A stretch of 64,000 nt of DNA from Bacteroidota bacterium. GTDB lineage: Bacteria; Bacteroidota; Bacteroidia; Bacteroidales; UBA10428. Numbering within the stretch: position 1 is the first letter of the stretch; the number at the start of each line of letters is the position of its first letter. The position numbers and the translations under genes were made by a program. The notes below the pieces were generated by a model that saw nothing but the letters and a program-made list of their open reading frames with translations, had not been told where the DNA came from and did not search any database. The stretch is taken from the NCBI GenBank assembly GCA_023442525.1, contig JAEZZA010000004.1, positions 62,001-126,000 on the forward strand, read 5' to 3'. Positions 27,182 to 36,900 of this stretch are shown here, piece after piece.

Positions 27182-28363
27182 ATGGTGACAAAAAAGAGAC
27201 ACACGGGCAGAAATCTTGTGTTGCTTAGCCCGGGGCTACGCAGAGACAGCCTTTTTAAAATGGCAGCACTTTCATCGGTTAAACTGGCTCATTTTTCGGA
27301 TTACATTAAAAAGCCTGAAAACTATGTAAAGGCGTTTTCGCAAGGCGATGGGATTTTCTTTGAGGAAATAAAAGTCGCCGTTGTGAACTTCGATAAGGAA
27401 GACCAGTTCGACTTTATGAACAGGAAGTGGTCGGGGAAAGCCGTACTTTCCACCGAACCCGAAAGGTATGTTTATAAAACAATCCCGATACGAAGAAAGA
27501 AGTTTTCAGATGATCCGAAAACAACTTGGGGAATAAAAGCTGTTTTAGCCGACAAAACTTCCTTGTCGGGGAAAGGAGTGCGCATTGCGATACTTGATAC
27601 GGGCTTGTTCCCTAAGCATGAAGACCTGAAGGGCAGAACAATTAAAATGAAAAAATTCGTCGATAATGCAACATCGGGTGATGCTGACGGACACGGATCT
27701 CATTGCACAGGAATCGCCTGTGGGTATACCGATTCCCGCGGATTAAGGTATGGTGTAGCCTACGAATCGGAAATTTTTGCAGGAAAAGTCCTCAACGACC
27801 AGGGTGAAGGCACTGATAGCGGAATCCTTGCCGGTATAGAGTGGGCGCTAACCGAAAAGTGTCGTGTTATCAGCATGTCGCTTGGCGCCCCTGCAGACCG
27901 GGGGGAAAGCTATAGCGAAACTTATGAGGCTGTGGCCAAACGATCAATGAAATTGGGGGCACTCATTATTGCCGCGGCTGGCAACGAAAGCCGGAGACCG
28001 TCGTATACCGCACCGGTGGGTCATCCTGCCAATTGCCCCTCTATTATGGCCGTAGGAGCTATTGATAATAATCTGAAAATTGCTCCGTTCTCATGCGCAG
28101 GTATTAACCCCAACGGTGGCCAGGTTGATTTGGTTGCCCCGGGAACAGCAGTATACAGCATGATTAATTCGGATGGCGGTCACGAGGCATGGGATGGAAC
28201 AAGCATGGCAACTCCGTTTGTATCGGGAGTTGCAGGGCTACTGTTTGAACAAAATAAGAATGCTACACCGCTTGAAGTCTGGTCGCTTCTTTCACAGATT
28301 GCAAGGCGGCTTAAGCTGAGTTCCATCGACGCCGGCTCCGGACTGGTTCAATGTCCAATTTGA
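27182..28363 (+). CDS. S8 family serine peptidase (subtilase), apparently cytoplasmic
   Basis: 393-residue subtilisin-like protease with the full triad: Asp139 in IAILDTGLF, His171 in DGHGSHCTGIA and Ser341 in WDGTSMATPFVSG. The oxyanion-hole Asn is in IAAAGNES. No signal peptide is visible; the first ~125 residues are basic and are not a typical secretion leader. That region may include a pro-like segment, but it does not clearly match the I9 propeptide. Six bp downstream is a 70-residue gene that does look I9-like, so foldase/inhibitor and protease seem to be separate products of one operon. Confidence 0.9.
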   Translation: MVTKKRHTGRNLVLLSPGLRRDSLFKMAALSSVKLAHFSDYIKKPENYVKAFSQGDGIFFEEIKVAVVNFDKEDQFDFMNRKWSGKAVLSTEPERYVYKTIPIRRKKFSDDPKTTWGIKAVLADKTSLSGKGVRIAILDTGLFPKHEDLKGRTIKMKKFVDNATSGDADGHGSHCTGIACGYTDSRGLRYGVAYESEIFAGKVLNDQGEGTDSGILAGIEWALTEKCRVISMSLGAPADRGESYSETYEAVAKRSMKLGALIIAAAGNESRRPSYTAPVGHPANCPSIMAVGAIDNNLKIAPFSCAGINPNGGQVDLVAPGTAVYSMINSDGGHEAWDGTSMATPFVSGVAGLLFEQNKNATPLEVWSLLSQIARRLKLSSIDAGSGLVQCPI

Positions 28364-28369
28364 TCGGAT

Positions 28370-28582
28370 ATGAAAAACTTCATTGCATCGGTTAGTGATG
28401 AATATTCAGGCCATATTGATGATGTGGCCGATCAACTCCGTAACATGGGTTGCGAAATCAGACAGGTGATGAAACTTACCGGTGTGATTACCGGCAGAGT
28501 GAAAAACAATGTATCAATTACCGATCTTAAAATAAATGGTATTCAATCTGTTGAATTCCAGAGGAAGGTTCGGAAAATTTAA
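28370..28582 (+). CDS. Small I9 inhibitor / propeptide-like protein
   Basis: 70-residue protein without a signal peptide. The pattern I-x-S-V-S-D-E-Y, then HIDDVADQLRNMGCEIRQVM, then GVITGRV and IQSVEFQRKVRKI, follows the beta-alpha-beta-beta-alpha-beta layout of peptidase inhibitor I9 domains, including the G-V-I-T-G strand and the final sVE strand. I9 domains normally form the N-terminal propeptide of subtilases. Here the gene starts 6 bp after the subtilase stop, so it probably acts in trans on that enzyme. The family assignment is by pattern and needs a profile search. Confidence 0.65.
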   Translation: MKNFIASVSDEYSGHIDDVADQLRNMGCEIRQVMKLTGVITGRVKNNVSITDLKINGIQSVEFQRKVRKI

Positions 28583-28589
28583 GACAAAA

Positions 28590-28955
28590 TCAGTCAGTAT
28601 AACTGACTATCCGGAATTCGGCTTTTTTAAGAAGTTTTTCAAAAACCAGACCGTGCTCCATAAGCTCCTCGTCGCCATCTTCATAATACCAGGTGACTTT
28701 GAGCGATTCCATATCTTTGTTATGATCCATTGTTTTGAGAAGATGAAGAAGCTTTTTGGAAGAACTGCTGTTCATGTATTCGAGGCGGATTATCACATGA
28801 AATGCAGATGATTTTGCTTCTTTGGCCCATTCGATAAACGGGTCATAAAAATTCGCTTCACTTAGGGGAATTGAACGCCCGGTTATACTTAATTCTTCTG
28901 AGGTTAGTGTGATCGCCGGTGTTGTGGCCGTGGATTGAAGATTAACTGGGTCCAT
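28590..28955 (-). CDS. SiaC-like (DUF1987) regulatory phosphoprotein domain
   Basis: 121-residue protein with the DUF1987/SiaC layout: SITGRSIPLSEANFYDPFIEWAKE, IIRLEYMNSSSSKKLLHLL and VTWYYEDGDEELMEHG. In Pseudomonas, SiaC is an anti-anti-sigma-like partner whose phosphorylation lies in the N-T-S-S-type loop; here the loop is N-S-S-S-S. It would sense or relay a phosphorylation state in the cytoplasm. No SiaA-type phosphatase, SiaB-type kinase or diguanylate cyclase gene adjoins it. It converges on the I9-like gene with 7 bp between stops. Confidence 0.78.
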   Translation of the reverse strand: MDPVNLQSTATTPAITLTSEELSITGRSIPLSEANFYDPFIEWAKEAKSSAFHVIIRLEYMNSSSSKKLLHLLKTMDHNKDMESLKVTWYYEDGDEELMEHGLVFEKLLKKAEFRIVSYTD

Positions 28956-28966
28956 TTGATTTGTTT

Positions 28967-29923
28967 TTAAGGAGATTTAAATCCCGTATTTTCAATCATT
29001 GTTATATCAATTTGTTTAATTCTATCTTCCAGTACATTAATGCGTGTTATTCTCGAAACGGAAACTTTCAGGGGAGTTCCGGGAAAATATAAATAATCAT
29101 AAATATCGTCTTCAACGACATCAACCAGCGAACTTTCTACCGTACTGGCTATTGCTTCAGGGCGAATGCCAATTGACGTGTAATAATTAACCAGGAATTT
29201 ACGTACCGAGTCAGGCAATATTCTCATTTGCTTTACCAGTTCACAACGCTGACTGTCAGCATTTGCATGGCGGATGAAAATTACGCCATTTCCGGTTGCA
29301 GGAGCACTGTTGACCATAATGGGTATTTCTTCGGTGTAATAATAACGTTTACCCTTTTCGTACTGCTTTCCATACGGAAAATGCATCATTAACAATTCGT
29401 TAAAGACCAGTTGCTCCATACCTCGCTGTGTACTGAATACCGATATAAGTGGTTGAAGTGATTTTCGTACTTCTCTGGCTTCTGCCTTCGTCTCACCAAT
29501 AGCCTGTATCAATTCATCAGTCATTTCATTGATCATCTTACTCAGGTCCCTCCAATTTATTATTTCGCGAAATGCACCGAATTGATCGGTCTTGTAAACC
29601 ACTCTTATAGAATCGTATTTTTGAAGTTTGAGCCTGGATTGATCCGGCAACTGCAATCTGTCAAAGAGATAGTTTTTTAGCGACCATTGAATGGTATACG
29701 AAGATGAATCTGCATCAATAACCAGGAAATGAGCATTATAATTCGATGAATCATCCTGTGCAAGAGTTTTGCCAATCCACTTACGTTTAACTTTTATAAC
29801 GCTGAAATCATGGATATCGCCTACGTTCCAGTATGCTGCCACAGGAACGAAATTTGTGTCGGGTTGGCATGAAACATTTAATACAACAGAAAATACCAGA
29901 AAAAGTGAGAGATAGAATTTCAT
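28967..29923 (-). CDS. Putative lipoprotein of unknown function
   Basis: 318-residue protein with a lipoprotein signal, FLVFSVVLNVSCQPD, whose lipobox Cys is about residue 20. The mature part is mixed alpha/beta with many charged residues (KLQKYDSIRVVYKTDQFGAF; YYTEEIPIMVNSAPATGNGV) and shows no motif I recognise. It lies 11 bp upstream of the SiaC-like gene in the same direction, so the two may be cotranscribed. Location is probably the periplasmic face of a membrane. Confidence 0.7.
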   Translation of the reverse strand: MKFYLSLFLVFSVVLNVSCQPDTNFVPVAAYWNVGDIHDFSVIKVKRKWIGKTLAQDDSSNYNAHFLVIDADSSSYTIQWSLKNYLFDRLQLPDQSRLKLQKYDSIRVVYKTDQFGAFREIINWRDLSKMINEMTDELIQAIGETKAEAREVRKSLQPLISVFSTQRGMEQLVFNELLMMHFPYGKQYEKGKRYYYTEEIPIMVNSAPATGNGVIFIRHANADSQRCELVKQMRILPDSVRKFLVNYYTSIGIRPEAIASTVESSLVDVVEDDIYDYLYFPGTPLKVSVSRITRINVLEDRIKQIDITMIENTGFKSP

Positions 29924-30000
29924 ACGGGGACAACTTTTGAAAGATCACAAACTCTTTCAAAAATAATGATATTTAGCTTGAAATTATCAAGGGCAACTTT

Positions 30001-31587
30001 TTATTCTTCCTTAATATCCAGTTTTTTAAGATCATTTAAAGCCGGACCGTTAATTACCTTACCCATGGCAGTGAACCTGGAACCATGAGCCGGACAGTCG
30101 AACGACTTTTCTTCTTCATTCCATTGCAATAATCCTCCCAGATGAGGACAAACAGCCTGGAATGCATGTACTTCGTCATCCTTGTCCCGATAAACCGCGA
30201 GTTTCTTTAATCCTGTAGATAATATTGCCCCTTGTCCGGTTTTCAATTCTGCCAGGTCTCTGATGTCCTTTCTCCAGATCCAGTCGGCGTATTCCGACAC
30301 CATTTTGCCAGCCTCACGGATATAATCTCCCGAAATATTGAGGGTGATGCGCGAAGGACTATATAATTCCTCCCAGATATTCCTTTTCTGCATAATAAGA
30401 TCGGATATTAGCAATCCGCCAATCGTGCCGTGAGTCATTCCATTCCCTGAATCGCCTGTAATTATATAAATATTGTCATCTCCGGGATTCCTGCCTATGA
30501 ATCCGAGTGAATCAATGGGTTCTAATACCTGACCCGACCATTTGAAAGCGATATTTTCAACCATGGTGAACTTACTTTTCGTCCATTCCCGGAGTGCATC
30601 AAACCGGTCGGTTTCAGGTACATCCTCCCTGCCGGCCTGTCCCACTTTATGATCCTCTCCTCCGGCTATCAACAGGTCATTTTTTTCATCAAATTCCTGT
30701 AATCTGACGTAATGGTAAGGTTCAGTGATCCATTCACTTTTAACGTTTCCGGTATCCCACCAGAGGGCAAAAGGAAGTGCCCCCCGTGGTACCGTGGCTG
30801 CAATAACATAAGTGCGATAAGGCCATTGCTTGGTGTGAATGGTCACCCTGTCGTTCACGGGGGTATTGGTCGCCACAACAATATGATTGGCTTTTACCTG
30901 ATATCCATTTGCCATTGCACCCGATTTTGTAATATTTTCTGCCCTGGTTTCGGTATAAATTCGGCCGCCATACTTTGTAAAGGCTTCAGCCAGCCCCCTC
31001 AGATATTGCAAAGGATGAAACTGGGCCTGTCCCGGAAATTTGATTCCCCGGCTGTCGGGCAGATTTTCGATTCCCGGAACCCGGGGAAGTGCCTCGGTGA
31101 ATAAACCCAGCCTCCGGGTCGATTCATATTCCTTTTCAAGGGTTTCAGATTTATCACTGGAATGAAGAAACAGATAGCCGGGGACACGCCGGAATCCACA
31201 TTTTATGTTTTCCAAACGTATTGTTGTATCAATCCAGTGAAGTGCAGCCAGGTGGCTATTGGCGGCAAGCATGGCTTTACTCTTTCCAAAGATTCTTTCC
31301 AGCTCATAATACCTGTCGTCGAGTGCATAAGTTATATGAGCAGTAGTACGACCGGTTTCTCCGCTCCCGATATAACCATCATCCACCAGTGTTACCTGGC
31401 GACCTGCAACTGCAAGCCTGTATGCGGTTGTAAGACCGGAAATGCCTCCTCCGATAATCAGGATATCGGTTTCAATCGACTTACTGAGCTTTTGATATTT
31501 GATCGGTCCGGTTGAAGCAGTCCAGAATGATATATTTTCACCTGAAGTAATATTCGGATTGACCGGATCGTGTCTGTATTCTTTCAT
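30001..31587 (-). CDS. FAD-dependent oxidoreductase with C-terminal Rieske domain
   Basis: 528-residue fusion. Residues 40 to about 400 form a DAO-type FAD domain with ILIIGGGISGLTTAYRLA (dinucleotide-binding GxGxxG) and GSGETGRTTAHIT. Residues about 430-525 form a Rieske [2Fe-2S] domain with ligands C-P-H in AVCPHLGGLL and C-x2-H in SFDCPAHGSRF. This architecture is found in YhfW/PuuB-like proteins of unknown substrate; electron transfer between cluster and flavin is likely. It is monocistronic as far as can be seen. Confidence 0.87.
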   Translation of the reverse strand: MKEYRHDPVNPNITSGENISFWTASTGPIKYQKLSKSIETDILIIGGGISGLTTAYRLAVAGRQVTLVDDGYIGSGETGRTTAHITYALDDRYYELERIFGKSKAMLAANSHLAALHWIDTTIRLENIKCGFRRVPGYLFLHSSDKSETLEKEYESTRRLGLFTEALPRVPGIENLPDSRGIKFPGQAQFHPLQYLRGLAEAFTKYGGRIYTETRAENITKSGAMANGYQVKANHIVVATNTPVNDRVTIHTKQWPYRTYVIAATVPRGALPFALWWDTGNVKSEWITEPYHYVRLQEFDEKNDLLIAGGEDHKVGQAGREDVPETDRFDALREWTKSKFTMVENIAFKWSGQVLEPIDSLGFIGRNPGDDNIYIITGDSGNGMTHGTIGGLLISDLIMQKRNIWEELYSPSRITLNISGDYIREAGKMVSEYADWIWRKDIRDLAELKTGQGAILSTGLKKLAVYRDKDDEVHAFQAVCPHLGGLLQWNEEEKSFDCPAHGSRFTAMGKVINGPALNDLKKLDIKEE

Positions 31588-31700
31588 AATAACCTGATTT
31601 ACATCAATTAGTAATACATGATCCTAAACGTACCAGCTCATTCACTTGCTCTATCCTGGGCGAAGCTGAAGGCCCGGTACACCTGACTCCATCCTAACAA

Positions 31701-32159
31701 CTAACCATCCAATAAGTTCTTTAATTCATCCAGCACCGGTATCTGACCTTTCAGAATCTTTTTCCGCGCATCATCGTAATTAAACCATTCAAGTCTGTCG
31801 ATTTCCGGGAATTTAGCATGTTTGCCTGATTTGGGAGGCCATTCAATTTCGAATTCATTGCTTTTAAATTTACTCACATCGGCATTATTTTCAATTGCCC
31901 AGGTATGAATCAGCTTTCCGCCACTCTGCTTTACCACTTTCAGTTCGATGAATTCACCACTTAATTTAATGCCGGTTTCCTCATTGAATTCTCTTTTTGC
32001 GGCTTCCAAAGGATCTTCAGAACCTTCGATTTCCCCTTTGGGAATCGACCATGAACTTTCATCCTTTTTAGCATAGAACGGACCTCCCGGATGAGCGAGT
32101 AAATATTCAACACTGTTGGACTTTCTCCTAAATACTAGTATTCCTGCACTTCTTTTCAT
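31701..32159 (-). CDS. Nudix hydrolase
   Basis: 152-residue protein with an intact Nudix box from GEIEGSED to REFNEETGI, matching GX5EX7REUXEEXGU. The N-terminus KRSAGILVFRRKSNSVEYLL and the block SWSIPKGE are typical of the Ap4A/NUDT2-like branch. It hydrolyses a nucleoside diphosphate linked to another moiety. Its ATG lies 5 bp after the stop of the ECF sigma factor gene in the same direction, which suggests cotranscription with that regulator. Confidence 0.88.
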   Translation of the reverse strand: MKRSAGILVFRRKSNSVEYLLAHPGGPFYAKKDESSWSIPKGEIEGSEDPLEAAKREFNEETGIKLSGEFIELKVVKQSGGKLIHTWAIENNADVSKFKSNEFEIEWPPKSGKHAKFPEIDRLEWFNYDDARKKILKGQIPVLDELKNLLDG

Positions 32160-32164
32160 CTATT

Positions 32165-32770
32165 TTAAAATAGTAATATCATCCGGATGACCGGAAAAAT
32201 AGCTGTTAACCGCATACGGAGAAATTTCAAAGCCCTCGACATGTGATTCTCGACCGTATTTTCAGAAATTCCCAATTTATCAGCTATTTCAGAGTAAGTC
32301 AATCCCTCCTGCCTGTGTGCCAGGAATACTTCCTTTTGACGCTCAGGTAAACTTCCGATCAGTTTTTCAATTTGTTGTTTAAGTTCATTGATTTCTGCCT
32401 CAATATCCTGATCTTCAAAATTATGAGATGACGAACTTAATCTCAGATGCTCGAGATATTTGGTACTGCTTATTCTTTTCCTTAACAGATTAATGCAAAT
32501 GTTGTAGGTAATCGTGAATAAAAATGAATTCAATTGTTTATGGTCATCCAGATGATTTCTTTGTTCCCACAGTTTAATAAATACTTCCTGTACTATGTCT
32601 TCAGCATCCGATTCATCTTTCAATATTCTAAGTGCAAACAGGTATAGTTTATGACAATACCTGTTGTAGATATGATCATAAGCCAGGATATTTCCTCTTC
32701 TAAGTAAGCCTATGATTTCCGGAGTAATATGAAGATCATCATTCTTCAATTGTACCAACTGAATTCTCAT
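32165..32770 (-). CDS. ECF RNA polymerase sigma factor (FecI-like)
   Basis: 201-residue sigma-70 family protein. Region 2 (about residues 30-95) has YNRYCHKLYLFALRIL and ESDAEDIVQEVFIKLWEQ. Region 4 (about 130-190) has LPERQKEVFLAHRQEGLTYSEIA and GISENTVENHMSRALKFLR. It should direct transcription of the adjacent polysaccharide utilisation genes. It is held off by the FecR-type anti-sigma at 32883-33941, which is encoded divergently; in most such loci the two lie in tandem. It shares its operon with a Nudix hydrolase. Confidence 0.9.
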   Translation of the reverse strand: MRIQLVQLKNDDLHITPEIIGLLRRGNILAYDHIYNRYCHKLYLFALRILKDESDAEDIVQEVFIKLWEQRNHLDDHKQLNSFLFTITYNICINLLRKRISSTKYLEHLRLSSSSHNFEDQDIEAEINELKQQIEKLIGSLPERQKEVFLAHRQEGLTYSEIADKLGISENTVENHMSRALKFLRMRLTAIFPVIRMILLF

Positions 32771-32882
32771 ACCAATTTAGGAAAAACGCCTGAACTTTTT
32801 TCATTTTTTATGTAGTGGTATTTTTTTGGTCAAACGTACTACAATCAGAACTTAACCACTGAAAAAATACGACCAATTGAAA
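32771..32882. promoter_or_regulatory. Divergent sigma / anti-sigma intergenic region
   Basis: 112 bp between the sigma factor (leftward) and FecR (rightward) starts. It must contain promoters for both. It has A/T tracts (tttttttgg near 32821) and a small dyad, gtagt at 32812-32816 with actac at 32838-32842. I could not assign a TTTG / TAnnTTTG pair with confidence; an ECF-dependent promoter would not match that consensus. Confidence 0.35.
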
Positions 32883-33941
32883 ATGACTAAAGAACTCTTT
32901 ATTAAGTTTTTGAATGGAACATGCACTGACGCTGAATTTGGGCAAATACTGACATGGATTAAGGAAGAATCCCTTTCGGTTGAAAGCAAACGAATGATCC
33001 GGGAGGTATGGGATGAATTTGAACCTTCTGCAGATCCTGAAGCACGGTTAAAATACAATCGATTACTGGATAGTATACATCACAAAATCAATCTGAATCA
33101 GGAATCAGTACGTCCTGTGGTACGGCCGTTACCATCATCCGGAAGAATACTGACTCTGATTACACGGGCAGCTGCTATTTTGCTTCTGCCGGTGCTATCT
33201 ATATTACTATATAAAATAGGTATAGATAATGTCAGGTACAGTGAAAATCTGAACGACATTCAGATTGAGTCTCCTGCAGGATTCAGAATGAATATCACTC
33301 TTGGCGACGGTACACAGGTTTGGCTGAATAACGGCAGCAAACTCAGGTACCCGTATCAGTTTAAAGGAAATAGCCGTAGGGTGTTCCTCACAGGTGAGGC
33401 ATATTTTAAAGTAGAACATTCTGACAGGATACCTTTTATAGTTGAAACTGCCGATCTGGAGGTGAAGGCAACAGGAACGTCGTTTAACGTAAATGCTTAT
33501 CCGGACGAAGATTTTACAGAAACAACGCTTGTGGAAGGCAGTATTACGGTATATGACAGGAGCAGAAACCGTAAGATAAAAGATATGTTTCCCAACGAGT
33601 ACCTTAAGTTTGATGCTGAAAAAAACGTTTCTGAGTTGAAATCAGACGAGCCAATCGACAAGTATATCTCGTGGAAAGACGGAATCCTGATCTTTAAGAA
33701 CGATTCTGTGACTGAGATAGCCCGAAAATTGTCGCAGTGGTACAATGTGGATGTCAGGATCAGCGACGAGAGAGTAAATAAGTTCACATTCACAGCTACT
33801 TTCTATGGTGAGACTTTATCACAGGTACTTGAACTTTTGTCTTTGCCCAGCCCGGTTAACTATAAGCTTACACCATTAAACAGATTGGCCGACGGGAGCT
33901 TTTCGAGGCAGAGTGTATTGATTTCGCTTAAGAACAACTGA
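32883..33941 (+). CDS. FecR-family anti-sigma factor
   Basis: 352-residue single-pass protein. It has an N-terminal cytoplasmic sigma-binding part (residues 1-80), a membrane helix near residues 88-108 (AAAILLLPVLSILLYKIG), a periplasmic FecR domain (about 120-230; FRMNITLGDGTQVWLNNGSK) and a C-terminal DUF4974-type domain (about 255-350). It relays a signal from the SusC-like transporter's STN domain to the ECF sigma factor. I chose ATG at 32883; the longer frame starts with TTG at 32877. It lies 28 bp before susC. Confidence 0.9.
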   Translation: MTKELFIKFLNGTCTDAEFGQILTWIKEESLSVESKRMIREVWDEFEPSADPEARLKYNRLLDSIHHKINLNQESVRPVVRPLPSSGRILTLITRAAAILLLPVLSILLYKIGIDNVRYSENLNDIQIESPAGFRMNITLGDGTQVWLNNGSKLRYPYQFKGNSRRVFLTGEAYFKVEHSDRIPFIVETADLEVKATGTSFNVNAYPDEDFTETTLVEGSITVYDRSRNRKIKDMFPNEYLKFDAEKNVSELKSDEPIDKYISWKDGILIFKNDSVTEIARKLSQWYNVDVRISDERVNKFTFTATFYGETLSQVLELLSLPSPVNYKLTPLNRLADGSFSRQSVLISLKNN

Positions 33942-33969
33942 TTATTAGTATAACCTACAAATCCTGAAT

Positions 33970-36900
33970 ATGAAAAAAATTCTGTTTAATTATTTACCTT
34001 TCAAATCATTCCCTGATTTGAGGGTATGGTATTTAATTAGGCCATCCCGAACTTTTCTGATGGTTTTGTTTTGTATCTTTTCTTCTGCTGCTTTTTCGCA
34101 GACATCCCGGTTCAATCTTGATCTGAAAGATGTGTCGGTTCGCACGGTACTGGATGCGGTCGAAAAGCAGGGGGATTACTCTTTTCTATATTCTGAAAAG
34201 ATCATTGATGTTAACCGGATCATAAGCATCAGCATCAAGGACGGAACTATTGAGCAGGTCACCGGCCGTATTTTTGAAGGTACAAAAGTCACCTTTACCA
34301 TAAAAGGCAGGCAGGTAATACTTACAACCCCTGAGGCAGATGCACTTGCCGGATCGTCGCGCAGTCAGGTGGGTAATGTTACAGGTACCGTTACGGATAC
34401 CCTGGGATTGCCCATTCTCGCTGTCACAGTAAGAGTGAAAGGTACCGATAAGGGTATGATAACCGATGCAAACGGAAGGTATTCTCTTAACGATGTGCCA
34501 CCTGATGCCGTTTTGGTATTTACCTATATTGGAATGACGACCACGGAAACAAATGTATCCGGCCGGTCGGTTATCGATGTAATTATGCATGAAAGCCGTG
34601 AGGATATCGATGAAGTAGTTATTATCGCATACGGAACTGCAAAGAAGAGAGACCTTACAGGATCAGTATCTTCGGTAAAATCCTCTGAGGTAAACTTAAA
34701 TGCGTCTGCCTCAATTGGACATGCATTAAAAGGAAAAGCCGCAGGATTGGAGATATCTCAGAACAGCGCACAGCCCGGAGGCGGACTAAAATTCAGAATC
34801 CGCGGTGAAGCTTCACCCGGCGCTGGAAATGAGCCATTGTATATTGTTGATGGAGTGCCGATTACCCAGCTTGATCAGCCGGGAAGTAATAATGAGCGTC
34901 TTGATGCGGGTACTCAAAGTATTTTGAATTTTATCAATCCGAATGATATTGCTTCCATCGAGGTACTGAAAGATGCGTCAGCTACCGCCATGTACGGCGC
35001 GAGGGCTGCTCATGGAATTGTACTTATTACAACAAAAAGAGGTACAACGGGCAAGCCGGTTGTCAATTACAATACCTCATTTGCCATGCAGAAACATGCA
35101 AACATATTCGATGTATTTAGTCTGAAAGAATGGATGGAGGAAAAGAACGTTGCCAGCTGGGATATGTGGATGTTTGAAAATGAAGTCACTCCCTATGGAA
35201 ATCGTTCACTTGAAACAGCCATGGCATCTCCCAAGAACGGTGTGAATTATGTTCTTCCATATACCGATGATGAGATCCAGAATGCAGGTAAGGGAACCGA
35301 TTGGGTGAAACTGATTACCCGCGATGGCAGTATCCGGCAGCATAATCTGAGTGTTACGGGCGGAACTGAGGCGACAAAATACATGGTATCATTCAACTAT
35401 TTTGATCAAAAAGGGATAATAAAGAATTCAGAACTTAAGCGCTATACAGCAAAGGTTAATCTCGATCAGGATTTGGGAAATTATTTTCAGCTGGGAGTTA
35501 ATCTGACGGCCAGCCGGATTAATAGTGATAATACACCACTTGGTAATCAACCCTGGGAAAAATCAGGAATGCTTCGGGCTGCTGTACAGATGGGGCCTCA
35601 TATACAGGCGATAACCGAAGACGGACAATACCCGATCAATCCTCTTCTCCCCACCCAACCCAATCCTTATTCATTGCTGACCGTGGAAGACAGAGGCAGT
35701 ATGGACCGGGTACTCGGCAACATTAATATTACGTCGGAACCGATTAAAGGTCTGCAAATAAAACTGAATGTCGGAACCGATATAGCCTATCAGGGCAGAA
35801 ATACTTATATGCCCAAAACTACTTTGCACGGCAACTTATCTCGTGGAATAGCTACAATAAATCAAACTCAGAATGAAAGATACCTCGCAGAACTGACAGC
35901 AAATTATTCTAAAACCTTAAATGAGGTTCATAAAATTTCTTTGTTGGTGGGTGTTTCAAGAGAAAAAAGAATTACTACCGGTAGCAGCAGCGGGAATAAT
36001 GATTTTCTTACAGATGCTTTCGGATGGTACAACCTGAATGCAGGGGCGGGAACAAAAATAGTAGGTTCATCAGGGGGTGAAGAAAAATGGATGTCTTACT
36101 TTACAAGGCTAAATTATTCGCTCCTCGACCGGTACCTTGTTACCGCAACCTTTCGTACAGATGGTGCCAGTATTTTCGCAAAAAACAATAAGTGGGGATA
36201 TTTTCCATCAATTGCCGTAGGCTGGAATATGGCAGATGAACAATTTATGTCATTTCTTGCGCCGACTTTTAATATGTTTAAATTGCGTGCCAGCTATGGC
36301 CAGACAGGTAATTCTAATATACAAGGCCGTGCTTTTGCATCTTATTATGCTTCACCCGCTTGGAATACACCCGATGCGATGCCTGAAATTGGTGTTTTCT
36401 CTGCGCTGCTTGAAAACCCTGATCTGAAATGGGAAACAACTACTGAATTGAACATTGGTTTGGATTTAGCAGTGTTAAAAAACAGAATTACAGGATCTTT
36501 TGAATTTTATCGGAGAATAATCTCGGATTTACTATACTATAAACCTATAAATGCCTATCATGATCTCAATCACGTTTGGGCCAATATGGGAAAAACGTAA
36601 AGCAAAGGCTTTGAGGCTACTATTAATGTCAAAAACATTAGTGCTCAGGATTTTAAATGGTCTACCGGACTGGTATTCTCGCTATACAGAGACCGCTGGT
36701 ATGAGAGAGTCAGTGACTGGAAACCAGATGTATACATGAATGAAGATGATCCGGTATGGCCTGTTTATTCGCGGGTAGCTGTTGGAATTTTGCAGGCAGG
36801 AGAGGCGCCTCCGGCAGCCCAGCCTGATCTGAAAGCAGGTCAGATTATAATTAAGGACATCAATGGTTATAAGAGAGACGAATACGGAGATCCTGTTGTG

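Noticed and set aside
36551..36739. Short plus-strand frame spanning the susC stop, considered as evidence for a frameshift
   Set aside because: The original susC frame continues directly after the TAA with good SusC sequence, so the defect is a nonsense codon and not a frameshift.
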